Shown here in pieces: positions 47,764-56,572 of a stretch of 64,000 bases of DNA (positions are counted from its first letter, which is position 1; each line of letters opens with the position of its first letter). The stretch covers positions 372,001 through 436,000 of the forward strand of contig NZ_JARVWQ010000001.1 of the NCBI RefSeq assembly GCF_029846255.1. Reading direction: 5' to 3'. A program made the position numbers and the translations under genes. The stretch is from Amnibacterium sp. CER49. GTDB lineage: Bacteria > Actinomycetota > Actinomycetes > Actinomycetales > Microbacteriaceae. The notes beneath the pieces were generated by a model. It was not told the DNA's origin. It was given only the letters and a program-made list of their open reading frames with translations, and made no database searches.

Positions 47764-48727
47764 AGTACAGCAGCGAGGTGAGGCGGCGGCGGGCGGCGGC
47801 GACCCGGGGGTCGTCGGCGCCGATCATCGCGAAGAAGTCGAGCAGCCGCGTGCGGAGCACCGTGCGGTCGTCACCCGCGACGACCGCGAAGGTGTCGAGC
47901 AGCCGGGCGAACGCGTCCTCGACGTGGCCGCCGGCCATGTCGAGGTCGGCGACCGCGAGCGCGGCCTCGACGTCCTTCGTGTCGCTCGCCGCACGGGTGC
48001 GGGCGTCCTCGGGCAGCGACTGCAGCCGGTCGAGGAGCTCGACCTGCGCGAGCGCGGCGACGGCAGCGGTGTCGCGCGGGTCCTGCGCGATCGCGGTGCG
48101 GAACAGCCGCGCCGCTTCCGTGTAGTCCTGCCGGCCGATGGCCTCGTAGGCCTCGGCGTGCAGCGGCGGCAGCGGCTCGGGCTGCGGCTCCTCGGCGGGA
48201 GCGGCGGCGCCCTCCCCCATCGGCACGGAACCGGTCACGCCGTTCTGCGCCGCCAGGGCGAGCACCTGCTCGAACAGCGGCCGCAGCTGGTCCTCGGGCA
48301 CCGCGCCCGCGAAGAGGGGGACGGGGCGTCCCGCGATCACGGCGACGACGGTCGGCACGGCCTGCGCCTGCAGGTCGGCGACGAGCTGCGGGTTCGCGTC
48401 GTGGTCGACCACGCCGAGCACCAGGCGACCCGCGGCCTCCTCGACGACGTGCTGCAGCGCGGGCAGCAGCTCCTGCGACGGCGTGCTCCACGGGGCGACG
48501 ACCGCGAGCACCACCGGCACCGTCCTCGACAGCTCGACGACGCGGGCGAGGTCGGCCTCGCCCACCTCCACGACGACGCCCGCAACGGGTGCGCCGTCGC
48601 CGGGGGCGCCCTCGGCGGAGGCGCCGCTCGGGGCGGACGGGGACGGCTGGGACTGCCGGGCGACGAGGGGCGAGAGGTCGACCGCCCCCCGGAGCCCGCT
48701 CAGGGAAGCGCCGGGGACTGCGGCCAC
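47762..48727 (-). CDS. Tetratricopeptide/thioredoxin-fold co-chaperone (YbbN/CnoX-like)
   Basis: 321 residues from a GTG. An N-terminal thioredoxin-like domain contains APWSTPSQ (78-85), where the CxxC is replaced by Ser-Thr-Pro-Ser, so it cannot act as a thiol reductase. The C-terminal half has TPR-like helices (HAEAYEAIGRQDYTEAARLFRTAI and following). E. coli CnoX/YbbN holds unfolded clients and passes them to GroEL and DnaK. A redox-independent holdase role is likely here. It is coupled to the upstream gene (4 bases). Confidence 0.9.
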   Translation of the reverse strand: MAAVPGASLSGLRGAVDLSPLVARQSQPSPSAPSGASAEGAPGDGAPVAGVVVEVGEADLARVVELSRTVPVVLAVVAPWSTPSQELLPALQHVVEEAAGRLVLGVVDHDANPQLVADLQAQAVPTVVAVIAGRPVPLFAGAVPEDQLRPLFEQVLALAAQNGVTGSVPMGEGAAAPAEEPQPEPLPPLHAEAYEAIGRQDYTEAARLFRTAIAQDPRDTAAVAALAQVELLDRLQSLPEDARTRAASDTKDVEAALAVADLDMAGGHVEDAFARLLDTFAVVAGDDRTVLRTRLLDFFAMIGADDPRVAAARRRLTSLLY

Positions 48728-48731
48728 GTGC

Positions 48732-50471
48732 TCACAACTCCTTCGCGGATATCAGTCCCTGAGCGTAGCCGAGCAGCACGACGCGCTCCGACGAGGCGGC
48801 GGACGGCACCGAGAACAGCAGCTGGTACCCGTAGGTGGAGGCGATGCCCTTCGTCGTCGAGTCGACCTTCGAGAGGATCTTCGTCGCGCCGCTCGGGGTC
48901 ACCTTGACGCCGTCCTTGCTCGGCTTCACCGTCCACGTCTCGGCGAGGTCGACGGCGACGATCGCCCCCGAGTCCGCCGTGGCGAGCGCGACGACGTCGG
49001 CCGGGTCGGGCGTGACGTCGGTGAACGTGATGCCGGCGGTGCCGCCGAGCGCGTCGACCGCCTTCTTCTTCGCCGCGGTGCCCACGGCCTGCAGCAGCGC
49101 GTCGGAGGACGTGTCGAAGAGGGCGCTCTCCTTCGGATGCGCCCAGCGCAGCAGGCGGCCGTAGTCGGCGGCGAGCTCGCGCGGGGCGACCCGCAGCAGG
49201 CCGGTGTCGGGCTGGAGGCGCGACGCGCCCGCGGTCACCGACGGCAGCGAGGGCAGCACGGTGGTGGGCAGCAGCGACATCTCGTCGCGCACCTTGTAGC
49301 CGTCGCGGGGCGTGGCCTGGACGAGCGTGAGGGCGACCGGGGCCACCTTCCGGGGCGCGCTGCGGCTGCTGACCACGGCGAAGAGCGTGCGCGGCCACGC
49401 CGCGGTCGTCTCCGGGAGGATCACGTTCACGAGGGCGTCGGGGGCCACGGGGATCGCCTGCGGGAGCGCGCTCCGCGGGTCCTTCTGCTTCACGAGGTAC
49501 GCGGCGCGGCGCAGGACGAGGGCGGGCCCGTCGAAGCGGTTCCGGAGCGTCCACGCCGACAGCCGCCGGTCGGCGAGCTGCGCGGTCTCGGCGGCGCTCG
49601 CGACGATGCGCGTCGCCTGCTCCTCGGTGACCGCCGCGGCGGTCACGTGCACGCCGGAGGTGGCGGCGACGAGCACGGGACGGGAGGTCGACTGGCAGCC
49701 GGTGAGCAGGACGGCTCCCGTCGCGACGCTCGCGATCAGGGCGGTGCGGCGCACCGCCCTGCGGCCCTTCGCCGTGGCGACGAGCTGCGGCCTGGTGGTG
49801 TGGACCCGCGGATGCGGCGCCCTCGGCAGCTTGGCGGGCGGGCGGCGACGGGGGCCGCGGCGACGGCGCAGGTGCACGAGCGCCCAGATGTAGAGCAGCA
49901 GCCCGACGACGGCGAGCACGCTGCCCCCGATGATCAGCGGGGTCGCGAGCGGGGTCGCGACGCGCACCGGCCAGCTCAGCGCGATCGTCGACGGCGCTGC
50001 GGCCGTGCCGTCGGCCGCGACGAGGACGGCGACGCCCGAGGGCACCTTCACGTTCCAGTCGAGCCGGCCGGTCGCCGCCTGCTGGTCGACCCAGAGGTCG
50101 GAGCCGTTCGGATCCGGGTGGCCGCCGGTGAGCCCCGCGACGACCGGGGCGGTCGACACGACCGGCGGCAGCGCCTTCCCGGCGGCGTCGACGCGCAGCG
50201 TGGCGTACCGCTGGCCCGAGAGCCAGGCGGTGACGTCGGCCTGCCGGCCGTACGCGGCGAAGACCTTCGAGGACCCGGCGAGATGCAGCTGCTGCTGCCC
50301 CGGGTGCGCGTTCAGCACCGATCCGGGCACGACCACGTAGCGGACGCCCGCGGGGACACCGGCGCGGACGGTTGTGTGGTCCTGCGGCAGCAGCACGGTG
50401 CGCTGCGCGATGCCGAGGCCGATCAGGACCGCGGCGACCACGAAGGTCACGAGTGCGAGCACGAAGCGCAC
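48732..50471 (-). CDS. Membrane protein with extracytoplasmic domains and an internal lipobox
   Basis: 579 residues from a GTG with a GGAGG site 8 bases upstream. TM1 (2-22) is followed by an extracytoplasmic beta-rich region (about 30-170), TM2 (about 178-200), an Arg-rich cytosolic loop, and a second hydrophobic stretch with lipobox LLTGC (Cys259) leading to a Ser/Ala-rich soluble C-domain. It looks like a fusion of an integral protein with a lipoprotein. No enzymatic motif is visible. It reads into the YbbN-like gene. Confidence 0.75.
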   Translation of the reverse strand: MRFVLALVTFVVAAVLIGLGIAQRTVLLPQDHTTVRAGVPAGVRYVVVPGSVLNAHPGQQQLHLAGSSKVFAAYGRQADVTAWLSGQRYATLRVDAAGKALPPVVSTAPVVAGLTGGHPDPNGSDLWVDQQAATGRLDWNVKVPSGVAVLVAADGTAAAPSTIALSWPVRVATPLATPLIIGGSVLAVVGLLLYIWALVHLRRRRGPRRRPPAKLPRAPHPRVHTTRPQLVATAKGRRAVRRTALIASVATGAVLLTGCQSTSRPVLVAATSGVHVTAAAVTEEQATRIVASAAETAQLADRRLSAWTLRNRFDGPALVLRRAAYLVKQKDPRSALPQAIPVAPDALVNVILPETTAAWPRTLFAVVSSRSAPRKVAPVALTLVQATPRDGYKVRDEMSLLPTTVLPSLPSVTAGASRLQPDTGLLRVAPRELAADYGRLLRWAHPKESALFDTSSDALLQAVGTAAKKKAVDALGGTAGITFTDVTPDPADVVALATADSGAIVAVDLAETWTVKPSKDGVKVTPSGATKILSKVDSTTKGIASTYGYQLLFSVPSAASSERVVLLGYAQGLISAKEL

Positions 50472-50734
50472 GGCGGTCCTCCTCGTTCTCGTCGGGACGG
50501 GCACCGCCGGGATCGGCGGCGCGTCGGCGTCAGGGCGCGGAAGCCGCCACGGCGGTGGCCCGCATCCGGGGGCCGCGACGGATCGGGGCAGCATAGCCAG
50601 CGGCCGCCGCGCATCCCGCTGCGCCACGCGGAATCGCCGAGCCCCGCATCCGGGTGACGCGCGCCTCCGCTCCTACACTGGGCCCGACGCGCGGGGCGCG
50701 CGCCCGAGAACCTTCCGCTGACGAGGAGCGACAC

Positions 50735-52087
50735 GTGTCCGACGAGTCCGGCTTCACCATCGCGATGCGCGGGTACAACCGCGACGAGGTCGACCGGGCG
50801 ATGCAGGAGCTGCGCCGCGAGCTCGTCAAGGCGAGCAGCGGGCTCGCCGAGGCGCAGCGCGAGGTGAAGCGCCTGTCCGCCCGCGTCGAGGAGCTCGACA
50901 GCGAGCTCGAGGAGGTCGGCAGCCCGACCTACTCGGGTCTCGGCCACCGGCTCGAGAGCCTGCTGCGCCTCGCGGAGGAGCAGGCGACCCGGGTCATCGC
51001 GCAGGCGGACATCGACGCGGAGCGGCTCCGCTCCACGGCGCAGGCCGACGTCGACCGGCAGCGGCTCGAGTCCGCCGAGCTCGCCGAGCGCCTGCTCGCC
51101 GACGCGCGCGAGCAGGCCGAGGCGACGCTCTCCGCGGCCCGGCTCGAGGCCGACCAGACCCGCGAACGGGCCGAGCTGAACGCCGAGACGACGACGCAGG
51201 ACGCGCTCCGCGAGGCGGCCGCGATCCGCGGCGCCGTCGCGACCGAGGCCGCCGAGACCCGCGGGACCGCGAAGCGCGAGGCCGCCGCGATCCGCGCCTC
51301 CTCGGAGCGCGAGGCCGCCGAGCTCCGCATCGTCGTCGAGCGCGAGACGGCCGCCGCGCGCGAGGAGGCCGCCCGACTGGTCCGCGAAACGGAGGTGTCG
51401 CGCACCGAGCTCGAGCGCGAGATCGAGGCCGGGCGGGCCGACCTGCACCGCGAGCTCGAGCGGATGCGGGCCGACCTCGACCGCGAGGCCGAGCAGATGC
51501 GGGCCGACCTCGACCGCGAGGCCGAGCAGGCGCGCGCCGACCTCGCCGACGAGCTCGAGGAGGCGCGCATCGCGCAGTCCCGCGAGCACGACGCGCGCCG
51601 CGACGCCCTCGCCGCCGACCTCGCCGAGCTCCGCGCCGAGACGGCGCGGGAGGTCGAGCAGGCGCGGCTCGATCTCGACGTCGAGATGAAGTCCCGTCGC
51701 GACGAGGCGGAGCGCGAGTACCTCGCCCGGCACCAGGAGGCCGTGGCCTCCACCCAGCGCTACCTCGACGACGCGAACGCGCAGCTCGCCGACGCGATCC
51801 GCCGGGCGGCCGACAAGCGGCTCGAGGCCGACGCGCTCGAGACGACCATCGAGATCGACGGCCGCCGACGCCGCGAGGCCGCCGAGACCGAGGCGGCCGA
51901 GCTCGTGACGGATGCCCGGCAGCGTGCCGCGGCGATCCTCGCCGAGGCGGAGGAGCGCTCGACCCGGCTCGTCCGCGACGCGGAGGAGCGCCTCGCCGAG
52001 CTCCGCGAGGAGCGCGACGCGATCGCCCAGTACTTCGAGTCGCTGCGCGGCGCGCTCCGCTCCACCGAGCCCGTCGACGTCGAGTAG
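50735..52087 (+). CDS. DivIVA-domain long coiled-coil protein (Scy/polarity-scaffold-like)
   Basis: 450 residues from a GTG with a GAGGAG site. The N-terminus carries a DivIVA-like membrane-targeting motif (FTIAMRGYNRDEVDRAMQEL, 7-26). A YSGLGHRLESLLRLAEEQ segment (66-83) is shared with Streptomyces Scy-type proteins. The rest, to near residue 430, is an almost unbroken Ala/Glu/Arg heptad coiled coil with 11-residue RADLDREAEQM repeats. It probably scaffolds polar growth or cytoskeletal assembly. A TACACT box at 50674-50679 may be its -10. Confidence 0.85.
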   Translation: MSDESGFTIAMRGYNRDEVDRAMQELRRELVKASSGLAEAQREVKRLSARVEELDSELEEVGSPTYSGLGHRLESLLRLAEEQATRVIAQADIDAERLRSTAQADVDRQRLESAELAERLLADAREQAEATLSAARLEADQTRERAELNAETTTQDALREAAAIRGAVATEAAETRGTAKREAAAIRASSEREAAELRIVVERETAAAREEAARLVRETEVSRTELEREIEAGRADLHRELERMRADLDREAEQMRADLDREAEQARADLADELEEARIAQSREHDARRDALAADLAELRAETAREVEQARLDLDVEMKSRRDEAEREYLARHQEAVASTQRYLDDANAQLADAIRRAADKRLEADALETTIEIDGRRRREAAETEAAELVTDARQRAAAILAEAEERSTRLVRDAEERLAELREERDAIAQYFESLRGALRSTEPVDVE

Positions 52088-52108
52088 CGCCGCGAGCCCC
52101 GGTCCTCG

Positions 52109-53176
52109 ATGCGCATCCACAGCCCGTTCCGCACGGGCCTCATCGGCGGCCTCGGCGTGCTCGTCGCGATCGCGACGGGCGTCGCTGTCACGCACCTCGC
52201 CACGGTCCTCACCTACGTCGGCGCCGCCGCGTTCCTGTCGCTCGGCCTCGACCCGATGGTGTCGCTGCTGCAGCGCCTCCGGCTGCCGCGGTGGCTCGCG
52301 CTGCTCGTCGTCGTGGTGGTCGTGCTCGGGGTGCTCGCCCTGATCCTGACGCTCGTCGTGCCGGTGATCGTCTCGCAGGCCTCGAACCTCGTGCAGACCA
52401 TCATCCGGTTCACGCAGAACACCGCGTCATGGCGGGCGTTCCTGAAGCAGGTGCAGGACACGGTCGGTCCGTCGGTCGACGTGCAGTCGATCGTCGACCA
52501 GACCTCGACCTACCTGCAGCGGAACGCGGGCAACATCACGGGCGGCGTGCTCGCGGTCGGCCTCGGCATCGCGGGCGGCGTGGCCGGCGCGGTGGTCGTC
52601 GTGATCCTCACCCTCTACTTCACCGCGTCGATCGACGTGTTCAAGTCGGCGCTCTACCGGCTGGTGCCGATGTCGCGGCGCGAGAAGTTCGCCGACATCG
52701 CCGAGCAGATCTTCCAGGCGGTCGGCCGGTACGTGATGGGCCAGGTCGGCCTCGCCCTGATCAACGGCCTGCTCAGCTTCGCGATGCTGTCGGTGCTCGG
52801 CGGCCAGCTCGCCGCCGTGTTCGCGTTCATCGCCTTCATCGGCAGCCTCATCCCGCTCGTCGGCACGGTCTCGGGCGCCGCGCTCATCGTCGCGGGGCAG
52901 TTCGCGCTGGCGCCGACGGACACCACCTTCTTCGGGGTGCCCACCTGGCTCGCGGTCGCCGTCTACTACATCGTCTACATGCAGATCGAGGCCTACGTGC
53001 TGAGCCCGAACATCATGAACCGCGCGGTGAAGGTGCCGGGCGTCGTCGTGGTGATCGCCGCGCTCGTCGGCGGCACGCTGCTCGGTGTGCTCGGCGCGCT
53101 CATCGCGATCCCGGTCGCGGCGGCGATCCTCCTCATCGTCGAGCAGGTGATCGTGCCGCGGCAGGCCGAGCTCTAG
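52109..53176 (+). CDS. AI-2E family transporter (PerM-like)
   Basis: 355 residues, with about eight hydrophobic segments arranged as in the AI-2 exporter family. The SLIPLVGTVSGAALIVAGQF stretch and the C-terminal VKVPGVVVVIAALVGGTLLGVLGALIAIP are characteristic. Its physiological substrate is unknown, and AI-2 export is shown only for E. coli TqsA. Transcribed with the DivIVA-like gene (21-base gap). Its stop shares CTAG with the convergent hydrolase gene. Confidence 0.9.
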   Translation: MRIHSPFRTGLIGGLGVLVAIATGVAVTHLATVLTYVGAAAFLSLGLDPMVSLLQRLRLPRWLALLVVVVVVLGVLALILTLVVPVIVSQASNLVQTIIRFTQNTASWRAFLKQVQDTVGPSVDVQSIVDQTSTYLQRNAGNITGGVLAVGLGIAGGVAGAVVVVILTLYFTASIDVFKSALYRLVPMSRREKFADIAEQIFQAVGRYVMGQVGLALINGLLSFAMLSVLGGQLAAVFAFIAFIGSLIPLVGTVSGAALIVAGQFALAPTDTTFFGVPTWLAVAVYYIVYMQIEAYVLSPNIMNRAVKVPGVVVVIAALVGGTLLGVLGALIAIPVAAAILLIVEQVIVPRQAEL

Positions 53177-53913
53177 CCGCTCGCGACCAGCTCGCGGGGC
53201 ACCTCCGTCGGCAGGGGTGCGGCATCCGGCACCACCGCGGCGACGATCTCGTCCAGCACCCGGCGCACCTGCGGCTCCCCCACCCAGAGGTGGCGGCCGC
53301 CCTCGACGACGACGAGCCGCGCCTCGGGCACGGCCGCGAAGCCCTCCCTGGCCTCCGGCGGCTTCAGGAAGTCGTCGTGCTCGGGCACCACGACGACGAG
53401 CGGGACGCCCGAGCCGTGCCAGGCCGCGACCTCGCCCGGGGTCGCGCGGTGCAGGGGCGGCGAGAGCAGCACCGCGCCGGCGATCGGGTGCCCGAGCCCG
53501 TACTTGAGCGCGAGCTCGGTGCCGAACGACCACCCGAGCAGCCACGGCGCGGGGAGGCCGCGCTCGGCGACGAACGTCATCGCGGCGGCGACGTCGTAGC
53601 GCTCCGCGACGCCGCCGTCGTACTCGCCCTCGCTCGTGCCGCGGAGGCTGCTCGTGCCGCGCGTGTTGAAGCGGAGCACCGCGATCCCCGCGAGCGCGGG
53701 CAGGCGCGCGGCGGCCTTGCGGAGCACGTGGGAGTCCATGAAGCCGCCGTGCGTCGGCAGGGGGTGCAGGCAGACGAGGGTGGCGACCGGCTCGCGGTCG
53801 ACCGGCGTCGCGAGCTCGCCGACGAGCACGAGGCCGTCGACCGTCGTGAGCTCGATCTCCTCGCGGTCGGCGACGAGCTCGGTTCCGCTGCGGATCTCGA
53901 CGAGCCCGCTCAT
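53173..53913 (-). CDS. Alpha/beta hydrolase (dienelactone-hydrolase-like)
   Basis: 246 residues. CLHPLPTHGGFMDSH carries the oxyanion region, nucleophile Ser129 lies in LLGWSFGTELA, acid Asp180/181 in PEHDDFLKP, and base His208 in GGRHLW. The PLPTHGG motif matches KANL3/Tex30-type hydrolases. Substrate unknown. The ATG overlaps the stop of the small zinc protein gene (ATGA), so they form an operon. Confidence 0.87.
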   Translation of the reverse strand: MSGLVEIRSGTELVADREEIELTTVDGLVLVGELATPVDREPVATLVCLHPLPTHGGFMDSHVLRKAAARLPALAGIAVLRFNTRGTSSLRGTSEGEYDGGVAERYDVAAAMTFVAERGLPAPWLLGWSFGTELALKYGLGHPIAGAVLLSPPLHRATPGEVAAWHGSGVPLVVVVPEHDDFLKPPEAREGFAAVPEARLVVVEGGRHLWVGEPQVRRVLDEIVAAVVPDAAPLPTEVPRELVASG

Positions 53914-54182
53914 GCGATCCGCCAGCAGTGCGCGTGCCAGTGGCGTCGCGCCTCGAGATCGGCCGTGTCGCCGAGCACGCCGTCGGCGCGCCACACGACG
54001 AGGTGCGGCACCCCCTCCGCGATCCCGAGCCCGCAGCCCGGGCAGACGTAGGCCTTCAGCGCCTGCGCGGCCGAGATGGGCTGCACGTTCCACTGCCGGC
54101 CGCGACGGGTCTCCAGGCGGGGGCCGCCCGCGACACGGAGGGGCGGCGGCTCCTCGCCCGAGGAGCGGTTGCGACGGGGCAC
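53910..54182 (-). CDS. Small zinc-binding protein
   Basis: 90 residues from a GTG with AGG a few bases upstream. A basic N-terminus precedes WNVQPISAAQALKAYVCPGC (31-50), with Cys47 and Cys50, then HLVVWRADG and HWHAHCWRIA (81-90) where His81, His83, His85 and Cys86 could complete a zinc site. Actinobacterial homologues of this pattern are sometimes annotated as ATP/GTP-binding, without clear motifs. It overlaps the hydrolase start and is probably a small regulatory or nucleic-acid-binding protein. Confidence 0.75.
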   Translation of the reverse strand: MPRRNRSSGEEPPPLRVAGGPRLETRRGRQWNVQPISAAQALKAYVCPGCGLGIAEGVPHLVVWRADGVLGDTADLEARRHWHAHCWRIA

Positions 54183-54196
54183 GCGACCTAAGGGTG

Positions 54197-54958
54197 TCAG
54201 TACCAGCCGCGCGAGATCTCCGAGTTCCATGCGCCGCAGGGGCTGCCGTAGGAGCCGGAGATGTAGCTGAGGCCCCACTGGATCTGGACCTTGTAGTCGT
54301 TCTGCCAGTCGGCGCCGAACGCCGCCATCTTGCTGCCCGGCAGGGACTGCGGGATGCCGTAGGCGCCGCTCGGGTTGTAGGCGTGCGTGTTCCAGCCCGA
54401 CTCGCGGTTCCAGAGGTTCACGAGGCAGCTGAACTCGCCGGCGCCCCAGCCGCGAGCGGCGACGAGGCCGGCCGCGTACGCCTGGGCGGTGCCCGTCGGC
54501 GTCGTGTAGGCCGGGGCGGTCGCGGCGCTCGCGAGCGCGACGTCGGCGCTGCCGCCCGTCGCGGCGAGCGCGGTCTGATGCACGACGACGACCGGCTTCA
54601 CGGCCTGGAACTTGTCGCGCTTCACGTCGACGAGCACGTAGCCGCCCTGGATCGCGAACCGCTGCACCTTGTCGACCGGGGCCTGCTCGGGCTTCTGGTA
54701 GAACGGCGCGGCCGTCGCGCCCGCGTACGGGTCGCTCACGCTCACGAGGGCGATGCCGGCGCACGCGAGCATCGCGAACGCGCTGAGCGCGTTGCGGCTG
54801 CGCGAGAACGGCCGCCGGTACGAGGTCGCCGGCGCGGCCGCGGGCACCGCGGTCCCGGGGTGGACCGGACGGGTCCGTCGGACACCGCCGGGTGCGGTTC
54901 GAGCGCTGCTCGAGCGCTGCGAAGCGGCGGAGGGAACGAAGTCGGTGTGCCTGCCCAC
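54197..54958 (-). CDS. Membrane-anchored lytic transglycosylase (SLT domain)
   Basis: 253 residues from a GTG. A basic cytosolic region (1-55) is followed by one TM helix (about 57-75). The C-terminal domain has CLVNLWNRESGWNTHAYNPS with Glu186 as the likely catalytic acid, then GAYGIPQSLPGSKM. Cys178 and Cys241 may form a disulfide. It should cleave peptidoglycan glycan strands with 1,6-anhydro ends. It is 14 bases upstream of the small zinc protein gene. Confidence 0.9.
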   Translation of the reverse strand: MGRHTDFVPSAASQRSSSARTAPGGVRRTRPVHPGTAVPAAAPATSYRRPFSRSRNALSAFAMLACAGIALVSVSDPYAGATAAPFYQKPEQAPVDKVQRFAIQGGYVLVDVKRDKFQAVKPVVVVHQTALAATGGSADVALASAATAPAYTTPTGTAQAYAAGLVAARGWGAGEFSCLVNLWNRESGWNTHAYNPSGAYGIPQSLPGSKMAAFGADWQNDYKVQIQWGLSYISGSYGSPCGAWNSEISRGWY

Positions 54959-55036
54959 GATGTCGTCAGCCTATCCAGGGGGTCGAGAAGATCACGGTCC
55001 GGTCTCGGCGCGTCATCCGCGCCGCGGGGGCGCCCC

Positions 55037-55585
55037 TCATCGGACCGCGAGCATGACCTCGACGAGGGCGTCGATCAGCAGGTCGACCTGCGCCTCGCGG
55101 TACCCGTTGCGAGCCGGGCGGAACGCGACGCCGCGCACGTCGTCGACCGCGAACCTCGCGCCCTCCTCGAAGTACGCGCGCGCCTGCTCGGCGAAGGCGT
55201 CGACGTCCTTCACGGCGTAGCCCACCTGCAGCAGCCCGGTGCGGTCGAAGCGATGCCCCTCGGGCCGGTCGAGCCGCCCGATGATCTCCTTCGCGATGGT
55301 GCGGGTGTTCGCGTAGTAGGCCCGCTCCCCCGCGCTGCGGCGGGCGCGGTCGCGCTCCCGGGTCGCGAAGGCGTCCTCGAGCCGCTCGAGCGCGGCGTCG
55401 ACCGCGGCGGTCGCGTAGCCGCCCCGCTGCATCGAGAACGCCGTGCGGCGGATGTCGGCCGCGGTGAGCGGCGCCTGCTGCCGCTTGTCGTCGAACGCGG
55501 CGCGCGCGTCGCTCAGGAACGTGTCGACCTCGTCGGGGTCGTAGCCGAGGCGGCGGCCGCGGGTGCGGGGGAAGGTCGTCGACAT
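55037..55585 (-). CDS. DivIVA-repeat protein (DivI1A family)
   Basis: 182 residues from the ATG at 55585, favoured over 55594 by a GCAGGA site at proper distance. Four GYxxxxVD-type motifs occur at 14-24, 57-67, 122-131 and 161-174, as in the DivI1A repeat family of actinobacteria. Between them lie short helices; there is no long coiled coil. It may bind the membrane or other DivIVA proteins. It is the last gene of the rpsB-cdsA group. Confidence 0.85.
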   Translation of the reverse strand: MSTTFPRTRGRRLGYDPDEVDTFLSDARAAFDDKRQQAPLTAADIRRTAFSMQRGGYATAAVDAALERLEDAFATRERDRARRSAGERAYYANTRTIAKEIIGRLDRPEGHRFDRTGLLQVGYAVKDVDAFAEQARAYFEEGARFAVDDVRGVAFRPARNGYREAQVDLLIDALVEVMLAVR

Positions 55586-55601
55586 GGTCGACATCCTGCA
55601 C

Positions 55602-56567
55602 TCAGCGTGCGAGGAACAGCAGGAGCAGCGCCGAGGCGGCGGCAGGAAGGATCGAATCGATGCGGTCGAGGAACCCGCCGTGGCCCGGCAACCAGCCCGA
55701 GATGTCCTTGATGCCGACGTCGCGCTTGATCATCGACTCGCCGAGGTCGCCGAGCGTGCCGGCGAGGAGCACGACGGCGCCGAAGACGGGACCGAACCAG
55801 ATGGGCTCGTCGAGCACCAGGGGCGCGAGGATCGTCGCGGCGGCGATCGCGGCGATCGCGGAGCCGGCGAAGCCCTCCCACGTCTTCTTCGGGCTGATCC
55901 GGGGCGCCATCGGATGCTTGCCGAAGGTGAGCCCCGAGACGTACGCGAAGAGGTCGGTCGCGACGACGACCACCACGAAGGACAACGTCCACCACTGGCC
56001 GCCGGGCTGCGCGGTGAGCACGCTCGCGCAGGTGCCGAGCCCGGTCACGTAGAGCTGCACGAACGCGGTCGCGACGAGGTCGCGGCCGAGCGCCCGCGGC
56101 GGCGCGGGGTGCCTCGGGATCTGCGCGAGCCGCCATGCCCCGGCGAGCAGCACGGCGCCGAGCAGCGTGAGCAGCCAGCCCTGCGGCGCGACCGGGTCGG
56201 GACGGGTCGCGCCCGCGACCGGCACCATCGCCGCATAGGCGAACGGCTGCGCGAGCACCCCCGCCACGGCGGAACCGACCCGTGGGACGCGCATCCCTCC
56301 CGCACGGAGCGCCCCCGCGAGCTCGAACGCAGCGAAGCCGACGAGCACGACGGCGACGACGAGGAAGAACCGCTTCTCGACGAGGAGGCTCGTGAGCAGG
56401 GCCGCGCCGAGCAGCAGGCCGACGATGATCGCCGGCAGGAGGTTGCGTCCGGAGCGCGCGTTGATGCGCGCGTTCGCCTCGTCGAGCTGCAGCCGCCGGA
56501 CGCGCAGCTGCTCCTGCAGCTCGGCCGTCGTCCGGACACGTCGCGCTCGGCCGGGGTGCTGCGCCAT
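55602..56567 (-). CDS. cdsA: Phosphatidate cytidylyltransferase
   Basis: 321 residues, with about eight TM helices after a charged N-terminal helix (19-40). The CdsA signature SMIKRDVGIKDISGWLPG with PGHGG (294-298) and DRIDSI contains the catalytic and metal-binding Asp residues. It makes CDP-diacylglycerol from phosphatidate and CTP for phospholipid synthesis. The gene follows frr by 5 bases, its usual position. Confidence 0.94.
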   Translation of the reverse strand: MAQHPGRARRVRTTAELQEQLRVRRLQLDEANARINARSGRNLLPAIIVGLLLGAALLTSLLVEKRFFLVVAVVLVGFAAFELAGALRAGGMRVPRVGSAVAGVLAQPFAYAAMVPVAGATRPDPVAPQGWLLTLLGAVLLAGAWRLAQIPRHPAPPRALGRDLVATAFVQLYVTGLGTCASVLTAQPGGQWWTLSFVVVVVATDLFAYVSGLTFGKHPMAPRISPKKTWEGFAGSAIAAIAAATILAPLVLDEPIWFGPVFGAVVLLAGTLGDLGESMIKRDVGIKDISGWLPGHGGFLDRIDSILPAAASALLLLFLAR

Positions 56568-56572
56568 GGACG

